64,000 nt of DNA from Quillaja saponaria (lineage: Eukaryota; Streptophyta; Magnoliopsida; Fabales; Quillajaceae): NCBI GenBank assembly GCA_029379385.1, contig CM055605.1:2391001-2455000 (forward strand), written 5' to 3'. The notes under the pieces are model-generated. The model did no database searches. It was given only the letters and a program-made list of their open reading frames with translations, and had not been told where the DNA came from. Positions 13,522 to 25,981 of the stretch are shown piece by piece (the stretch's first letter is position 1; each line of letters begins with the position of its first letter). The position numbers and the translations under genes are program-made.

Positions 13522-14306
13522 TTCTCCTATAAGCGTGGAGGTATTCAGATTACTCAAAGGGAAAGCTGAGCTTGGTTTCTCTTTACCATTTTTAACCCCC
13601 AAAGAAAAAACCCTCCATTGGCTCGTTGCCAACAGCCTGACCCTGAACTTTTCAAGGGCCAAGGCTCTCATTTAGCGGATTGGATTTTCCCTTTTAAATT
13701 ATTTTATGCCCGGTTTATTTTTAATTTGTGATTTAAGACATGTTACAAAATAATAATTTCATAAGAAATTTAATTTTTACTGCCTTCCAAAATTTTGCAT
13801 CCACAAATAATGCACCTTCTTAACCATTTTGTCATCACTAATGGGAATGCTCCCCTAGCACAGAACGTCTACAAGAAAACTTGCAATGACATCTATGAAT
13901 ACGTACTGGCATTAGTTAGAGCATTTCTCTAAAACTGTGAAACATTAATTAAAATCCCTGCAGTTAAACCATTGGTTGGGCGGAAAGAAGTGAAAATGAA
14001 GCATTCAGAGGCCATGAGAATGCAAATGTATGGGCGAGTGAATCCTGCAAGATATTTGATTACTCTCAGATTTTAGAAGGCAGGCCTCATAGAGCACTAA
14101 CGATAGAAGGTCTTTCTGCTATATAATTCCATAGTGAGCAAAGCAAGCATGAGTCATATTTCCTTGCTATATTAATTCGCAACTTCTAATTGGGTATTGA
14201 CATATATGACTATATTAATTTGTCACCACATTGAATAACATATACACTAAAAGCTATATTAACTGTTGTAAAGAGGAAACTAATCAGAATCTGGACTACC
14301 TAGCTA
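13522..14306. other. Intergenic, phosphatase upstream and kinase 3' region
   Basis: This gap separates two minus-strand genes. Bases 13522-13671 remain open in the phosphatase frame and could be coding if the farthest upstream start is used. The rest is AT-rich and holds the 3' UTR of the kinase; nothing else is recognised. Confidence 0.4.
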
Positions 14307-17300
14307 CTAAAACAGATCAAACTCCTTGCAGACTTCTGCATCCTCAAAGTTGTTTGAACTCTCCTTTTGAAAAGCTGTACATGCACCAGTACTTCCAAAA
14401 TCATAGATCTTTGGCAGCTCAGGTGGTTTAGTACACCTTATCAAAGCCCAATTAAGGCCTTCAAAGAAAGGGTGCTGCTTTATCTCAGCAGCACCCTTTA
14501 CTGAACCTAATCGATGTTCAGGGTCCTTAATTAACAGCCCTCTGATCAAATCTCGTGCATGAAAACTGACTATAGGACTATCTGGGAACTTGAGGCTCTG
14601 TGAAACTACATTGGCTAATGTATCCTCATTTCCTAAACCCTTGAAAGGTGTCTTACCATATAAAAGCTCAAATAAGAATATCCCAAGGGTCCACCAATCA
14701 ACAGCACTCCCATGACCCTCACCTTTGATGATCTCTGGAGCAAGGTATTCGTGGGTTCCAACAAAGGAATTAGAACGGGCACTAGTTGGTTCCACTACAA
14801 GCTGAGGCAGAGAACTGGTTTGCGCAGCTATCTCAGACTTCATCTTTCGCGATTTTGATGAAGCAGATAAAAGCATAGGAGTGAAGCAAGGGACTTGCCA
14901 ATTAGGTTGGAGACAGAAAGGGTGAATGCAGCTAGCCTCTTCACATGGACTTGACATTTTCTTTGTTGGTTCCACTACAGGTGAGGATGACTTAAGTAGC
15001 ATTAGGTTGACAGGGCATCTGAGCGACAAGTCAAAATCTGTGAGCATGATATGACCATCTTCTCGGACCAAGATATTTTCTGGCTTTAGATCTCGATATA
15101 CAACTCCTAGCATGTGTAAATATTCCAATGCAAGGAGGACTTCAGCAACATAAAACCTGCAAATGCATTGGAATGACATGAGCCTAGAAAATAGAAATTA
15201 TCTTCAAATTCCAGGCGCAATAACATTGTGATAAATGGAAGTTACAAAGCTGTATCCACTAGACATAGACTATAGCATGCAGGAAGCCACTTTTGTCTCT
15301 TACACAATGACTGGAAGGCACTAAATACCTGGCCTTGGTAATGACATAGGAGCATTTTTTTTTAAGGTCCAATTGATGCTCAAGGGCTAAGACACCATCA
15401 ACTGAATTGCAAGGTAATCAATACATCAGGATTCAGTTTCCTCTTCGGTGACTTATATGTTTCCCCATCCCTGTTCTAACATAAAGACCAGCCCCAGCTC
15501 AGTTTTCATTTCATTCTTCCCTACATGCGAGAAACAAATGATAGCTCCATTTTTAGGCTGTGAGATTAAAACTCTTAAACACCTATTCCTTAAGAGACTT
15601 TTCCTCAAGGTTTTCACTCCAGTGCATCCCATTCACCATCGGGACAGTATGACTGCTTCATGCATACAAAGTAAAAATAAGGACACTAAAAGCCGACAAA
15701 TCAATGCTACGAAATTCTTCTACAGTCTTGAACTCTGAAATTTTGTTTCACTCACTTAGTTACCCTCAAAAGAGTCCACTCATATCACCTAGAGGAAGTA
15801 TCCAATAAGCTAATGTCAACCAAAAGCTCAGACTAATGAGTCGCATGTCAGCAATAGAACTATGCTGAGTAAAGATCATTAGACAAAATCAGAGCTCCAG
15901 GGACAAAACAAAAGAAAGAAAGAAAGAGGTAGATAAAAGTAAAAGGAAGAAAGAAAATTAAAAAAACCTACCTGGCTGCTTGTTCGGAGAAACTCCGACA
16001 TGGTTGCTTCTGGCGCAGCACATGCAGATCTCCTCCTGGACAATATTCCATAACCAAGCATGATAGCCTCTCCGTCATAAGATGGGCATACAGTGTAGGG
16101 AGAAAAGGATGATCCAACATTTGCAGGATATCTCTTTCTGTTTGGGCCCTGAACATTTTCTTCCGGCTTGCCAAAAATTCATTATCCATCACCTTCAAAG
16201 CAAAAAGGCAGTTTGTACCAAGCAGTTCTGCAAGATAAACAGTTCCAATGTCCCCACAACCAATCCTCTTGAGCATCTTGAAGTGCCTCAAACTTAAGTT
16301 TCCATGCCGCTGCTGAGCCACACGAACAGCTCCCCATCTTAAGTCTTTCGACATGTGTGGCCTGTGGCCACTACGACTGGAGCCACTCAGATTGCTCTCA
16401 TCGCTAATGCTTGTGCTACTGCTACAGTCAGCCATGCTACTTTTTGAACTCTGAGAAAAGTCACCCTTCTCCTTTGATCGTGATCTCTCGTCAGTTTTTG
16501 TCACTAGAAATGTAGTTCTTTTACTGCAATTCAAATTGGCAGTGGGTTTCATTGAACTTGCACCCATAGAGCTTGAGTTAACTTCAATGCTAAGATTTGA
16601 ACTGCAAGACACTGGAGAAAGATTCTGATCTTCTTTCTTTTCATGCTTTATGGAACAGTCATATGTCCCTATGTTCAAATTACTTGTACTAGGATTTAAA
16701 TGATTGTCATTTTTTCTGCTACATGGAGTGGAACAACTTGAGGAAGAACTTTCCTGCTTTACTTTCTTCTTGACAAAGTTCTTGTTCCTGAAGATTGGCT
16801 TTAGTAAACCTGGATTACTGCTTGTGGCTTTGGCCGCCTTACTAGTATTGCCGGGGCTATGTAGAGAAGCTGCACAATGCAGCTGTTCTCTGTTTTGATT
16901 GTCTGGGGCTGAAAAACTGATACGAACTTCACTTGAGACAGAAGAAACCATGTTGACCTTTGGTATGCCCTTATTTTCATATCTTTTGATTAACTTCTCA
17001 CCCTCAACCTCTGCCGGAAAAGGAACTACCTGATCCCGTGATGCTAACCTGGTTGTCATTGTCTTTGGCTTTTTAAAATCAGCCAGGGGAGTAGAATGAT
17101 GAGCACTTGAATTGGATACCTCAGCCTTGGGCGTGTGCATGAACTCCGGAATTTTATCAGAAGATTTTGACGTTTCTGGCACAAGGGATACTTCCACCAG
17201 GTTCCTTTTACCCTCATCTATTTGAAGGTCTGATCCATTGGCATCAGCTACTACTGTCGTGTACAACCTTTTAATATTTCCAGCTTCTGATAATCTTGAT

Positions 17301-17680
17301 GAACTTGCTGGTTTTGATAATCGTTTCAAAGCAGCCATCTCTGATGCCTGAGAGATGCACAATCCTCTTAGTGCCTGTTTCAAACTTACGGGCTCCGAAA
17401 TCCCGATTCCTGATGCTTGAGATGAATTGACTCTTATTGGCCTTTCCAGAGAGCTCTTTTGTGAAGAGTACTTACCAACTTCTCTTGACAAACTCGGACC
17501 TCTAACTGAACTTTTCATGTCAATAGCCTGGAACAGACGATTAATATCATCCTCTATAGAATACTTATTTCCTGATTCCATTGCACAACCTTTTTCAGCA
17601 TTCTCATCCATTTTTGACTCAGAAGTCATCTCGTCATTTAATTCCACTATTTCAGATGTACCTTGTAATGTACCCATCAT
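14307..17680 (-). CDS. AGC VIII protein kinase, KIPK-like
   Basis: This is a plant-specific Ser/Thr kinase of the family that includes D6PK, PINOID and KIPK, which act at the plasma membrane and on auxin transport. Two coding exons, 17680-15972 and 15156-14307, give 852 aa. The N-terminal ~460 residues are Ser-rich and largely disordered-looking, with the KIPK hallmarks [16 protein letters not shown] and [19 protein letters not shown]. The kinase domain starts near residue 466: [10 protein letters not shown] loop, FALKVM lysine, YRDLKPEN, and DFDLS in place of DFG, the AGC VIII signature. A Cys/Ser-rich insertion precedes [12 protein letters not shown]. The last residues, EFDLF, resemble the PDK1-docking hydrophobic tail. 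The single coding intron sits at AAR/FYV, as in PINOID and WAG genes. An untranslated 5' intron is likely at 17699-18670. Confidence 0.92.
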
Positions 17681-19395
17681 TGTCAGATATGTTGGAAACT
17701 GCAGATTGAAGAAGATAGATGAACCCTTACGAGTAAGTATTAACCTATTTCTGAAGATGTTTCAGAAAGAGAGAGCAGCATAGACATCAGAAACCACATA
17801 ATGACGTCCCCAAATAAATCTTCTGTCATTGTTACAGAAGACGTCATTGACCCCATAGAATATCATTACTAATGAGAAAAAGAAGCATCCAAATCCTGAA
17901 GATTCGTATTAGATCATGCCAGGTATTATGATTCAAATTAAGACCTGGAAACAACAATATGATATACTGTGAGTATTATGACAACTGCCATAATATACAG
18001 ACTAGTACTTATAACACAATTCAACATGATAATGCTGTCGCACAATTTATGACAGATTCCACTCCAGTATAACTACAAAGACATGAGGGAAAACAAGTGA
18101 ACTTGTGACTTTCTTTTCTACAGTGTGACTTTTTTTTTCAAAAAATTGAACCCGAAGTACATCTACCCAATGTAGGTTGCTTGAAATTTTTATGTATATA
18201 GCTAACAACTGTGCTCCCGCCTCATCAATATCTTATAAATTTCAAGATTTATCCTTCTTTCTTTTGTTTTTCTATCGGATTTTACATTTGTGCTTACTAG
18301 ACAAATAAAAAAAAAGGTTTGAAAACATATAAGGAAAATCATCATTTAGAAATTACTCAATTCCCGATTATAATAAATTCGACATATATTCACTAATCAA
18401 AACTACCCAAATTGAGGAGACATACAGACAAACTCAAGATTCTTCTTCCAAATAAGGAGCCTGGTCAAAGCAATAAATTACAAAAGAAACTCCAACGAGT
18501 ACGCAGGGTTTGCCTTCTATAGATCAAACTAACTTATGAGCTTGAGGTAAATAAAAGAAAATGGAATTTCAACAAAGGGCCAAATAAAAAACCAAAGAAT
18601 CACGAGGTACTGAAAATTTGAAAGAGTTTGATTGATTACAGTGATAGTTAGTAAGAAAACAAAAGCTTACCTGAAACAAAATCGAAAAGGTCCTGAACAC
18701 ATACCAAGTCGAAAACCCAGAAGCCAAAAAGTAAACTTTTGATCAAAATCACTGCCAATAGGAGCGGCGATTGACTATACAAAATCTAGGGTTTGAGTCT
18801 TAGAGAGAGAGAGAGAAAAAAAAAACTGAGGAGTGGCTGATAGTTTAGGAGTGAATGAGGAAAGATAAATGAAAACAGAAAAGGAAAAAAAAAAATTAAA
18901 ATCGAAATCACGAGAAGTATCAGACTCTACTACAACAACAACAATTACAGCTACAGCTACAGCTACCACTGTTTATTTCTCTGTAATGGCTGAAATTTTT
19001 TATACCCAGAGAGAGATATTGTGTATTTGTGTGTATTCAGGTAGACGGAGGTAGTAGAAAGGGGCCCACATTCCACAGGTTCTTAAAATTAAAATTAAAA
19101 ACATTTAAAAAAGAAGGCACTGCTCAAGATTTTTAGATTTCGTATACGTCAAAGGATTCAAGGCATCACCCGCGCTTTAGTTCCTACCCATTCAAAATTT
19201 GCCGAGACTTCAATTTCTTTCGTAAAATCCTATTTTTTTTTTTTTCTTCGTAAAAAAATACTTGTCATAATTATGAATCTCAAAAGAAATTAAATCCATA
19301 TCTAGATAATATAGAGATACTTGTAAAATATATTAAAATAATAATACAAATTCATAATTAAATTTGTTATAATATAATAACATATAAATAACTAA

Positions 19396-19521
19396 ATATT
19401 TTTTTTTTATCATATGATAGTTAGAATATAGAGTCCAAGAGTTTAAATTCTAATTTTTGTCATTTATATTCATTGTAGATTGATAGTACAAACTTAACAA
19501 CTATCATATTTTTGTTTTTGT
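19396..19521 (-). mobile_element. Possible SINE remnant
   Basis: On the minus strand the segment shows a loose A-box-like TAGTTGTTAAG, a loose B-box-like ATTTAAACTCT, and a terminal ATGATAAAAAAAAAA tail. A 9-bp direct repeat AATAACTAA can be read on both sides. The box matches are weak and the region is AT-rich, so chance similarity is a real alternative. Confidence 0.3.
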
Positions 19522-20570
19522 CAATAACTAATTTGCTTCACTAGTCTCTCTCATGTCGAAAATAAATAGATAACTTTTGTTTTAATTTGTATTTTATAAA
19601 AATAAGAAAAAATAAGGAAATTGTATCCTCATTGTCACTTTAGTGGCAATTCAAAGACATAGAAGTTCATACCATTATGCCAAAACAAGAAAAGAACAAC
19701 CCTTTTACTTAACCCTGCAATGATGAAAGCAGTAGAACAAAATAAGACCAAAAACAGACGGATGCTTTTTCTAGGTTTGGACATACATAAATGTTATTAA
19801 TTAACTGCAATAATGTTTTGCCCTTTTACTTCTTTCTTGGATATACCCACCTTTTATTCAAATTCTTAATCATGATGGTTTTGAGATTGAGTTAATGTTT
19901 TAATTTGCTTAAGAAATTGGGTTGGGTGTATTTATAAATAAATTATGTATTTAAAATAATTTAAAGTATGATAGGGATTAAATTATTCATTTCACCATTA
20001 AAGACTTGCATGAGGCCCAATAGTATTGGGCCAACCCCAACCCCCAACCATTTAAAATTTAAATGGTTGGGTAGCATTATATAACCAAAAAGATAAATTG
20101 ATTATGATAGGTAACTAAAAACTAAATGACTAGTAATACAACCATGGCCAGCAGTTAGTTCAAATATTTGATAAATTAAAATTTGAATTTTGTTGATATG
20201 CATATGAAATAAAGTATACAGCCGTGGCCAGCATTATATTTACATATTTTTTTTTAATTTAAAATTAAGATAAAGTATTTAAAATAACTAAGAAAAATAA
20301 AATTTTTACATTATTCATTTCAACATATTATTATTTAATTTAAAATTAGATATTAATAAAATAATAATACAATTTAAAGATTTTTAAAATTACTGTCTAT
20401 ATTTGATAAGATTTTGATATTCTTTAAAAACTTTTTATAAACATTGTTTTTCTTTTATTTTTAAGTATTTTATAATTATAATTTATATTTTATTTTAAAT
20501 TTGATAATAAAATTATATGTATATTGTGAAGTCATAAGAATATTCTAGAAAGTTTACTTAATATTATTGC

Positions 20571-20606
20571 ATGCTACGTGGCAGGCTAGCAGCATTACCA
20601 CGTGGT
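20571..20606. promoter_or_regulatory. Paired ACGT-core motifs (ABRE/G-box type)
   Basis: TACGTGGC and, about 20 bp further on, the palindrome CCACGTGG lie close together. These are ABRE and G-box cores bound by bZIP and bHLH factors. They lie about 2 kb from either kinase start, so an enhancer role is only a possibility. Confidence 0.3.
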
Positions 20607-20900
20607 TAGTTGCAAGATGTGATGTAAGGTGATGATGATCAATACGTCAACTGATTATGTATCCCTCTTTGCCGTTTCAATTACAAAAAAACCAGTGATC
20701 ATATTTAGACGACATAAAAATCACTAGATAGGTATACGAAATTGTTTCATTTTAATTTAAAATATAAGAATAAGTTAATGGTGTTTTTAGTCTTTGAGGC
20801 CGTTTGCCTGCCTCGCGACGAAGGCACACATGTCACGTCCACGAAGTTTTAAGATTGGAGCTTCCTCGCTGTACTGTGGCCCATTTATTTTTTTCCTCAT

Positions 20901-21300
20901 TAGGGATGACAACGAGCTGAACTTTGACAAGTCATGTTGGAACTCGTGAGCCTAATCTCAAACTCAAGCTCAATTAGTTTAGGATTCTTCAAGATTTTTT
21001 GAAATTTTTAAAAGATTGTAATTGAACCTATGACCTACTTAGTCATTTTTTACATAATTTATCACAAAACTAAGTTACAACTTATGTTAAATTTTGTATA
21101 TAAATAACTTTATTATAACATTATATATAAGTAATTACAAATTTATGAGAGCTGGCTCACAAACCGACTTTTGAAAAGATTGAACTCTGCTTGTTTTATT
21201 AAATAAACTCAAAATAAAGCTTAAAATTGGTTCATTTAGTAAATAAGTCGAGCTCGAGTAGAGCCTTTAATGAGCTAGCTCGGCTCATTGCCAGCCCTAC
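20901..21300. mobile_element. hAT-like MITE with terminal inverted repeats and 7-bp target duplication
   Basis: The left end reads TAGGGATGACAACGAGCTGA. The right end, on the opposite strand, reads GTAGGGCTGGCAATGAGCC, so the ends form imperfect inverted repeats of roughly 17 bp. The element is flanked by TCCTCAT at 20894-20900 and 21301-21307, a 7-bp direct repeat that fits a target-site duplication. The interior is AT-rich with subterminal GAGCTCGAG-type motifs and no transposase. hAT elements usually make 8-bp duplications, so the superfamily call is tentative, while the MITE structure is directly visible. Confidence 0.65.
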
Positions 21301-22569
21301 TCCTCATTTTGGCCTTCATCTTTTTTATCCACCATATCCTTTTAACTTGTACCCTTATGAATATATATACATATATTTTTTTTTTCTTTCCTTACTTTTT
21401 ATCTTATTAAAAATTTAAACCTTATTACTCCTACCTATTACTTTTATGATTTTTTTTTCTTTTATCTTTGTAAAAAATTTCAACTTTAACCCTCCAACTT
21501 GTTATCCTTAGAATTTTATTTTTTTTCACTTTACCTTTTAAGAAATTTTCAATCTTATCCCTCCAACTTATTATCCTTGGGAAATATTTTTTTTAATCCT
21601 TTTTACCTTTTTTGAAAATATCACTTTTATCCTTCCAACACTCACAAATATAAAGATATAATTCAATTTTAGTTTTTTTAATAAAAATTGTTTGTGTAAA
21701 AGTAATTAGTCTAATTTCAATTAAACCTCAAATTGAATTAATAATTACTATAATTTTTAATTAAGTTTGTTATTTACAATTAAAATCATATATTCAATTT
21801 TAATTATAGTTAATCTCAAATAAAAATAAAATCTGAATACAAAATAAATTTATTTTCAATTAAATATCAAAATTGAATACAAATCAAAACAAATTAATTA
21901 ATCTATACACAAAACAATTTTAATGCTCTTTTGTTAATTTGTACACAAAACATTATCTCTGACCATGATTTTCGAACCATCAAAACATACGCTTCGAAGA
22001 TAAAATGACCTCAAACTTTTATAATCACGGTCTCTGTTTTGTCGTCATACCAAATAGACAATTTCAGTACTAATTTTTGTGCTCTCAGTGTAATTCTTGT
22101 CGTCTATTCAGAAATATGGACTGCTTATGATGGGAACATATTATCATCTACTCTATTTAGTATAAGATTTTTACAGTATTGATATATAATTAATTAATTG
22201 TGTCTAGGTATGAATAATTTGTTTTTAAAGAAATTAAAAATATTATTAATAGAGATACACTAAAAATTGATTCAAACATATCTAATCACTAAATAAAAAG
22301 TAATAATTAACTAATTATTTTCGACGATTGATTAAATCAAAGATAACAATTTTTTCTAATAAATTAATTATTGTAGTTGCCCATTTTTTTTTTTTCAATT
22401 GATTTTCTCAATTTATTACCTTGTCTTATTTGTTTCCATCTAGAGCTCCTCACTCTGGCCCAATCCCACTTTTCCCGGCCCAATGTTTCATTCACTTCCC
22501 CTCCCTCTTTTATTTAAATATAAACAAAAATCCCTACTCAGTAACACTGCATCTCTCTCTAATCCATTA

Positions 22570-25267
22570 ATGGAGCCCGACGACATAGCCGATGACCTTC
22601 AAAGCCTAAGCTTCACCTCTACAGCCACTACCAAACGGAGCACAAGCTTTGGCTCCGAGACCGCCCTTACAGCTTCATCCTCCGTTCTCGGCTCACTTCC
22701 TCTTCCCACGGCTAAACCCCACGCGCTCTTCTCTGACCCTTGCTGGACTGCTATCCATAAAATCCGATCGGAGTTCCCGAAACGAAACATTTCCCCATCG
22801 AACCTCCGTCTCTCAGTTAAAATTGGCTCCGGCGATATAGGTTCTGTCTATCTCGCACAGCTCAAGTACTGATGACGGCGATTGCTCTGTTTATTTCGCG
22901 GCCAAATTAATGAATAAGGAGGAACTAGAAGGTCGGAGCAAGGCAGGTCGAGCGAGGACAGAAAAGGAAATTCTCGAATTGTTGGATCATCCATTTTTAC
23001 CGACGCTCTTCGCCAGTATAGTAACGGACAAATGGTTTTGCCTGTTGACGGAATTTTGTCCCGGCGGTGATTTGCATCAGCTCCGACAACGCCAAGCTAA
23101 TAAACGCTTCCCTGAAGCAGCGGTCAGGTGCGCACATTAGCGTTACTTCCTCTTGCATAATTACATCTTTTGGGAATTTCGGTAAATAAAAAGGAAATGA
23201 TTGGGTGTGGGCGTGTCTACATTAGCATAACTCCTTGGTGGGTCCAACACCTGGTAGAAGCTGGTTCCTTTCAGGTGTGGGACCCGTTATCTTTTAGAGA
23301 TTTGACGAAATAGGATTTAAGGCCTGTAGTTGATGAAAATGATCCGACTATCTCCATTTCGAACCAATAATATTTAGCCACGTAATGAATCTCCCCAAAA
23401 AATTAAGTCCAGTATTACACTAAAAACCGACACTTTCATAAATCGGAAAGGTCACAACAGTAATAATGGAGTTAATTCCTAAAGCTTGCTCAACAAAGTG
23501 GTTGAACCATTAATATTATAGTCTTTTATTTTGAATTGCTTCCCATGAAATCCTAATGACCCCGTAGCGACTTTTGTTGCTTCCTCATGACATATGTTTA
23601 GGTGGAAGGTTTCTGTTTGCCTAGATAGTTTTTTTATTATTATTTAGGGGTTAAGTGTTTGGGTTAATTTTTTTTTATTTGGTATAATTAAGCATATTAC
23701 TTATGTCAAAATAAATAAATTTGTAATAAATTTACTATCACGACCTGGAAAAATATACATTATTGATCACAACAAGCTTTTTAAATTAGAATCACTTTTA
23801 TGAGCATCTTTACTAAACACCAATCTAGTAGAAAAACATAACTAAAAAAATTTACTTCATATTCTAAGATATTCAAATTCAGAAAAGATATACAAACTCA
23901 AAAAATCAATTAATGAAATACAATTTATTGACCATCAGCCTAGATGCTTATTGATATTAACAAAAAACAAAACATATATGATGTTTTTATTAGTAGAAGA
24001 CATATAAAAGCAATATAATCATATTATTACATGCTCATTGGGTGGTGGGTTATGTGTTTGGAGTATACATTAAAAAAAAAAAAAAAAAAAAACGTAATCT
24101 CCTCCTTTTCCTATTTTCATCAAATCCAAATATTTAAGAAAATTATTATTTTTTTGGATAATTATTGATCTTAGAACTGCTTTAGCTTTCATTTTTGTGT
24201 TATCTATGAGAAGCTGTAGTAGTTATATATTTATGTCTAGTGGACAAGAGATATTATAGGATGGTATGAATTCAAATTCCTATTATTTTGGGTTCCGTTA
24301 GCTTTACCAGGATTTCTGGATTTTTTTTCTTCTTCTTTTACTTAAATTAAAGTTAATTAATCTTACATAATTGTCTCTTTATTTTTATTAATTATAAATA
24401 ATTTTAAGGAACAAATAAAAATTCTAAAACAGGCCTTTGGCTTGTCCTTGTCTTGTTTTTGTTTTCAGATTCTACGTATCAGAGGTTCTGGTAGCACTTG
24501 AATATCTTCACATGTTGGGGATTGTCTACCGTGATTTAAAGCCTGAAAACGTATTAGTTAAATCAGACGGTCATATTTTGCTCACGGACTTTGACCTCTC
24601 GTTAAAACGGGATGGCTCTATTTCAACGGCTCAGATTAATTCTGATCAAACCCAAGAATTCATGGCCCTACAAAGAGACTACCTTGTTGAATCTGATGCA
24701 CCTCGTTTTGCCACATCTTCATGCATAATTCCCAGTTGTATAGTTCCTGCTGTATCTTGTTTCCACACAAAACGAAAGCGCAAGAAGAAACTGGGCCAAT
24801 TTAATGGGCCTGAGTTTGTAACTGAGCCCATTGATGTCCGGTCCATGTCATTCGTTGGGACCTACGAATATTTAGCACCAGAGATTCTTAACTCTGAGGC
24901 CCATGGTAGTGCTGTGGACTGGTGGACATTAGGGATATTAATGTTTGAACTATTTTATGGTTTCACACCCTTTAAAGGTGTAGAACATGAAATAACCATG
25001 GCTAACATTGTTGCTCGAGCCCTTGAGTTTCCTAAGGAACCAGCTGTGCCTGCCATGGCTAAGGACCTCATCTCACAGTTATTAGTTAAAGACCAAGAAA
25101 TAAGGTTGGGTTCTAGGAAAGGTGCTTGGGCTATCAAACAGCACCCATTTTTCCAAGGGATCAATTGGGCACTGTTAAGATGTGCTACACCACCTTTTGT
25201 CCCTCCACCATTTAGTAAAGAAGAAACTTGTACTCACTCTCACACTTCCATTGATGAATATTTTTAG
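22570..25267 (+). CDS. AGC VIII protein kinase, PINOID2/WAG-like, with one frameshift
   Basis: A membrane-associated Ser/Thr kinase of the auxin-transport-related group. Exon 1 is 22570-23127 and exon 2 is 24469-25267, with the intron at AVR/FYV exactly as in the KIPK-like gene. The start gives [20 protein letters not shown], similar to WAG-type N-termini. The glycine loop is [10 protein letters not shown], the lysine is in FAAKLM, then [13 protein letters not shown] and [13 protein letters not shown] basic patch KRKRKKK lies in the insertion before the activation loop, as in membrane-binding AGC VIII kinases. The tail ends SIDEYF. The frame breaks once: after GSVYLAQL it runs into TGA at 22870-22872, and coding resumes in the +1 frame from about 22865. 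One extra A in CTCAAGT would explain it; without it the protein would be 451 aa. This is either a recent pseudogene or an assembly error. The subclade is uncertain. Confidence 0.8.
24072..24092. repeat. Poly-A tract (about 21 A)
   Basis: An A run lies inside the intron of the second AGC kinase gene. It could be the tail of an old retroelement, but no flanking duplication was identified. Confidence 0.6.
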
Positions 25268-25981
25268 CAAGGAGAGTATAGTTAATATAAAAGATAATCT
25301 TTTTATTTTTACAGCTTTTATTGCTTATTTTTAGCAAGGAGATTATCATATTTTGATTGATGAGATACTCTAGAAACTCCAAGAAATAAAAAAAAAAAAA
25401 AAAATATGATTCAAATATTGATTGTAATTGTCGTGTTTGTTAAACAAGAAAAGTTAATAATCCAACGGACATCGAGTGAATTCTATGTAAGGAACTGGTT
25501 GTCCAAACTCCAACATGCTAACAACCTAATTCCCTCTACATGTTGGGAAAGTTTTTCTTCTTTTGGTAATGAAATTTATGGAGATTTATTTGTATTTAGA
25601 TTAGATTTCCATTTGTGTTTCGGCTGCATCCAAAATTAAATAGCTTGACGTTATACATATAAAAACAGCAAATAAAATAAAAAAACTTATTAAGGCCAAA
25701 GACAACGTACGTGCTTGGTGATGTCTTATTTTTGTGTCTAGCTAATTAGGCCATAATTGGTAATGGCCGGGATTAAAAGTGTTTCCATGCATGGCATTAA
25801 AGCAGAGCGCAAATGCCAACTTAGATATGACAAGGACGCTACAATACACTGAGAAAGCCAAATATAAAAACCTAAATGAGGCTGAAATTTGGCTACACAA
25901 ACCAAAGGTGGCGGCAGACTGAGTCACATAGTGTTAGAGAAAGTTCTTCATCTTTATCTCTCTCTCTGTCTTTGTTCCAAA
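25268..25981. other. Intergenic, kinase 3' region and HPt-like promoter
   Basis: No exon is recognised. A short repeated segment (GCAAGGAGA near 25268 and 25335) and an A run lie just after the kinase stop. The frame of the next gene is open back to an ATG at 25889, so translation starting there is formally possible. Confidence 0.4.

Larger units (their letters stand above)
17681..22569. other. Large intergenic region between two divergent AGC kinase genes
   Basis: About 4.9 kb without a convincing coding exon. The left part holds the 5' leader of the KIPK-like gene, including a probable intron 17699-18670 (donor TTTCAG/GTAAGC, acceptor ATCTGCAG on the minus strand). Near 18930-18967 are short CAA and TACAGC repeats. 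The remainder is very AT-rich with T- and A-runs and holds a possible SINE (19396-19521), a hAT-like MITE (20901-21300) and G-box-type motifs near 20580. Small open frames here have no family resemblance. Confidence 0.5.

Noticed and set aside
18775..19054. Overlapping open frames rich in Val and Thr on opposite strands upstream of the KIPK-like gene
   Set aside because: They arise from CAA/TACAGC simple repeats in the leader or promoter, with no family similarity.
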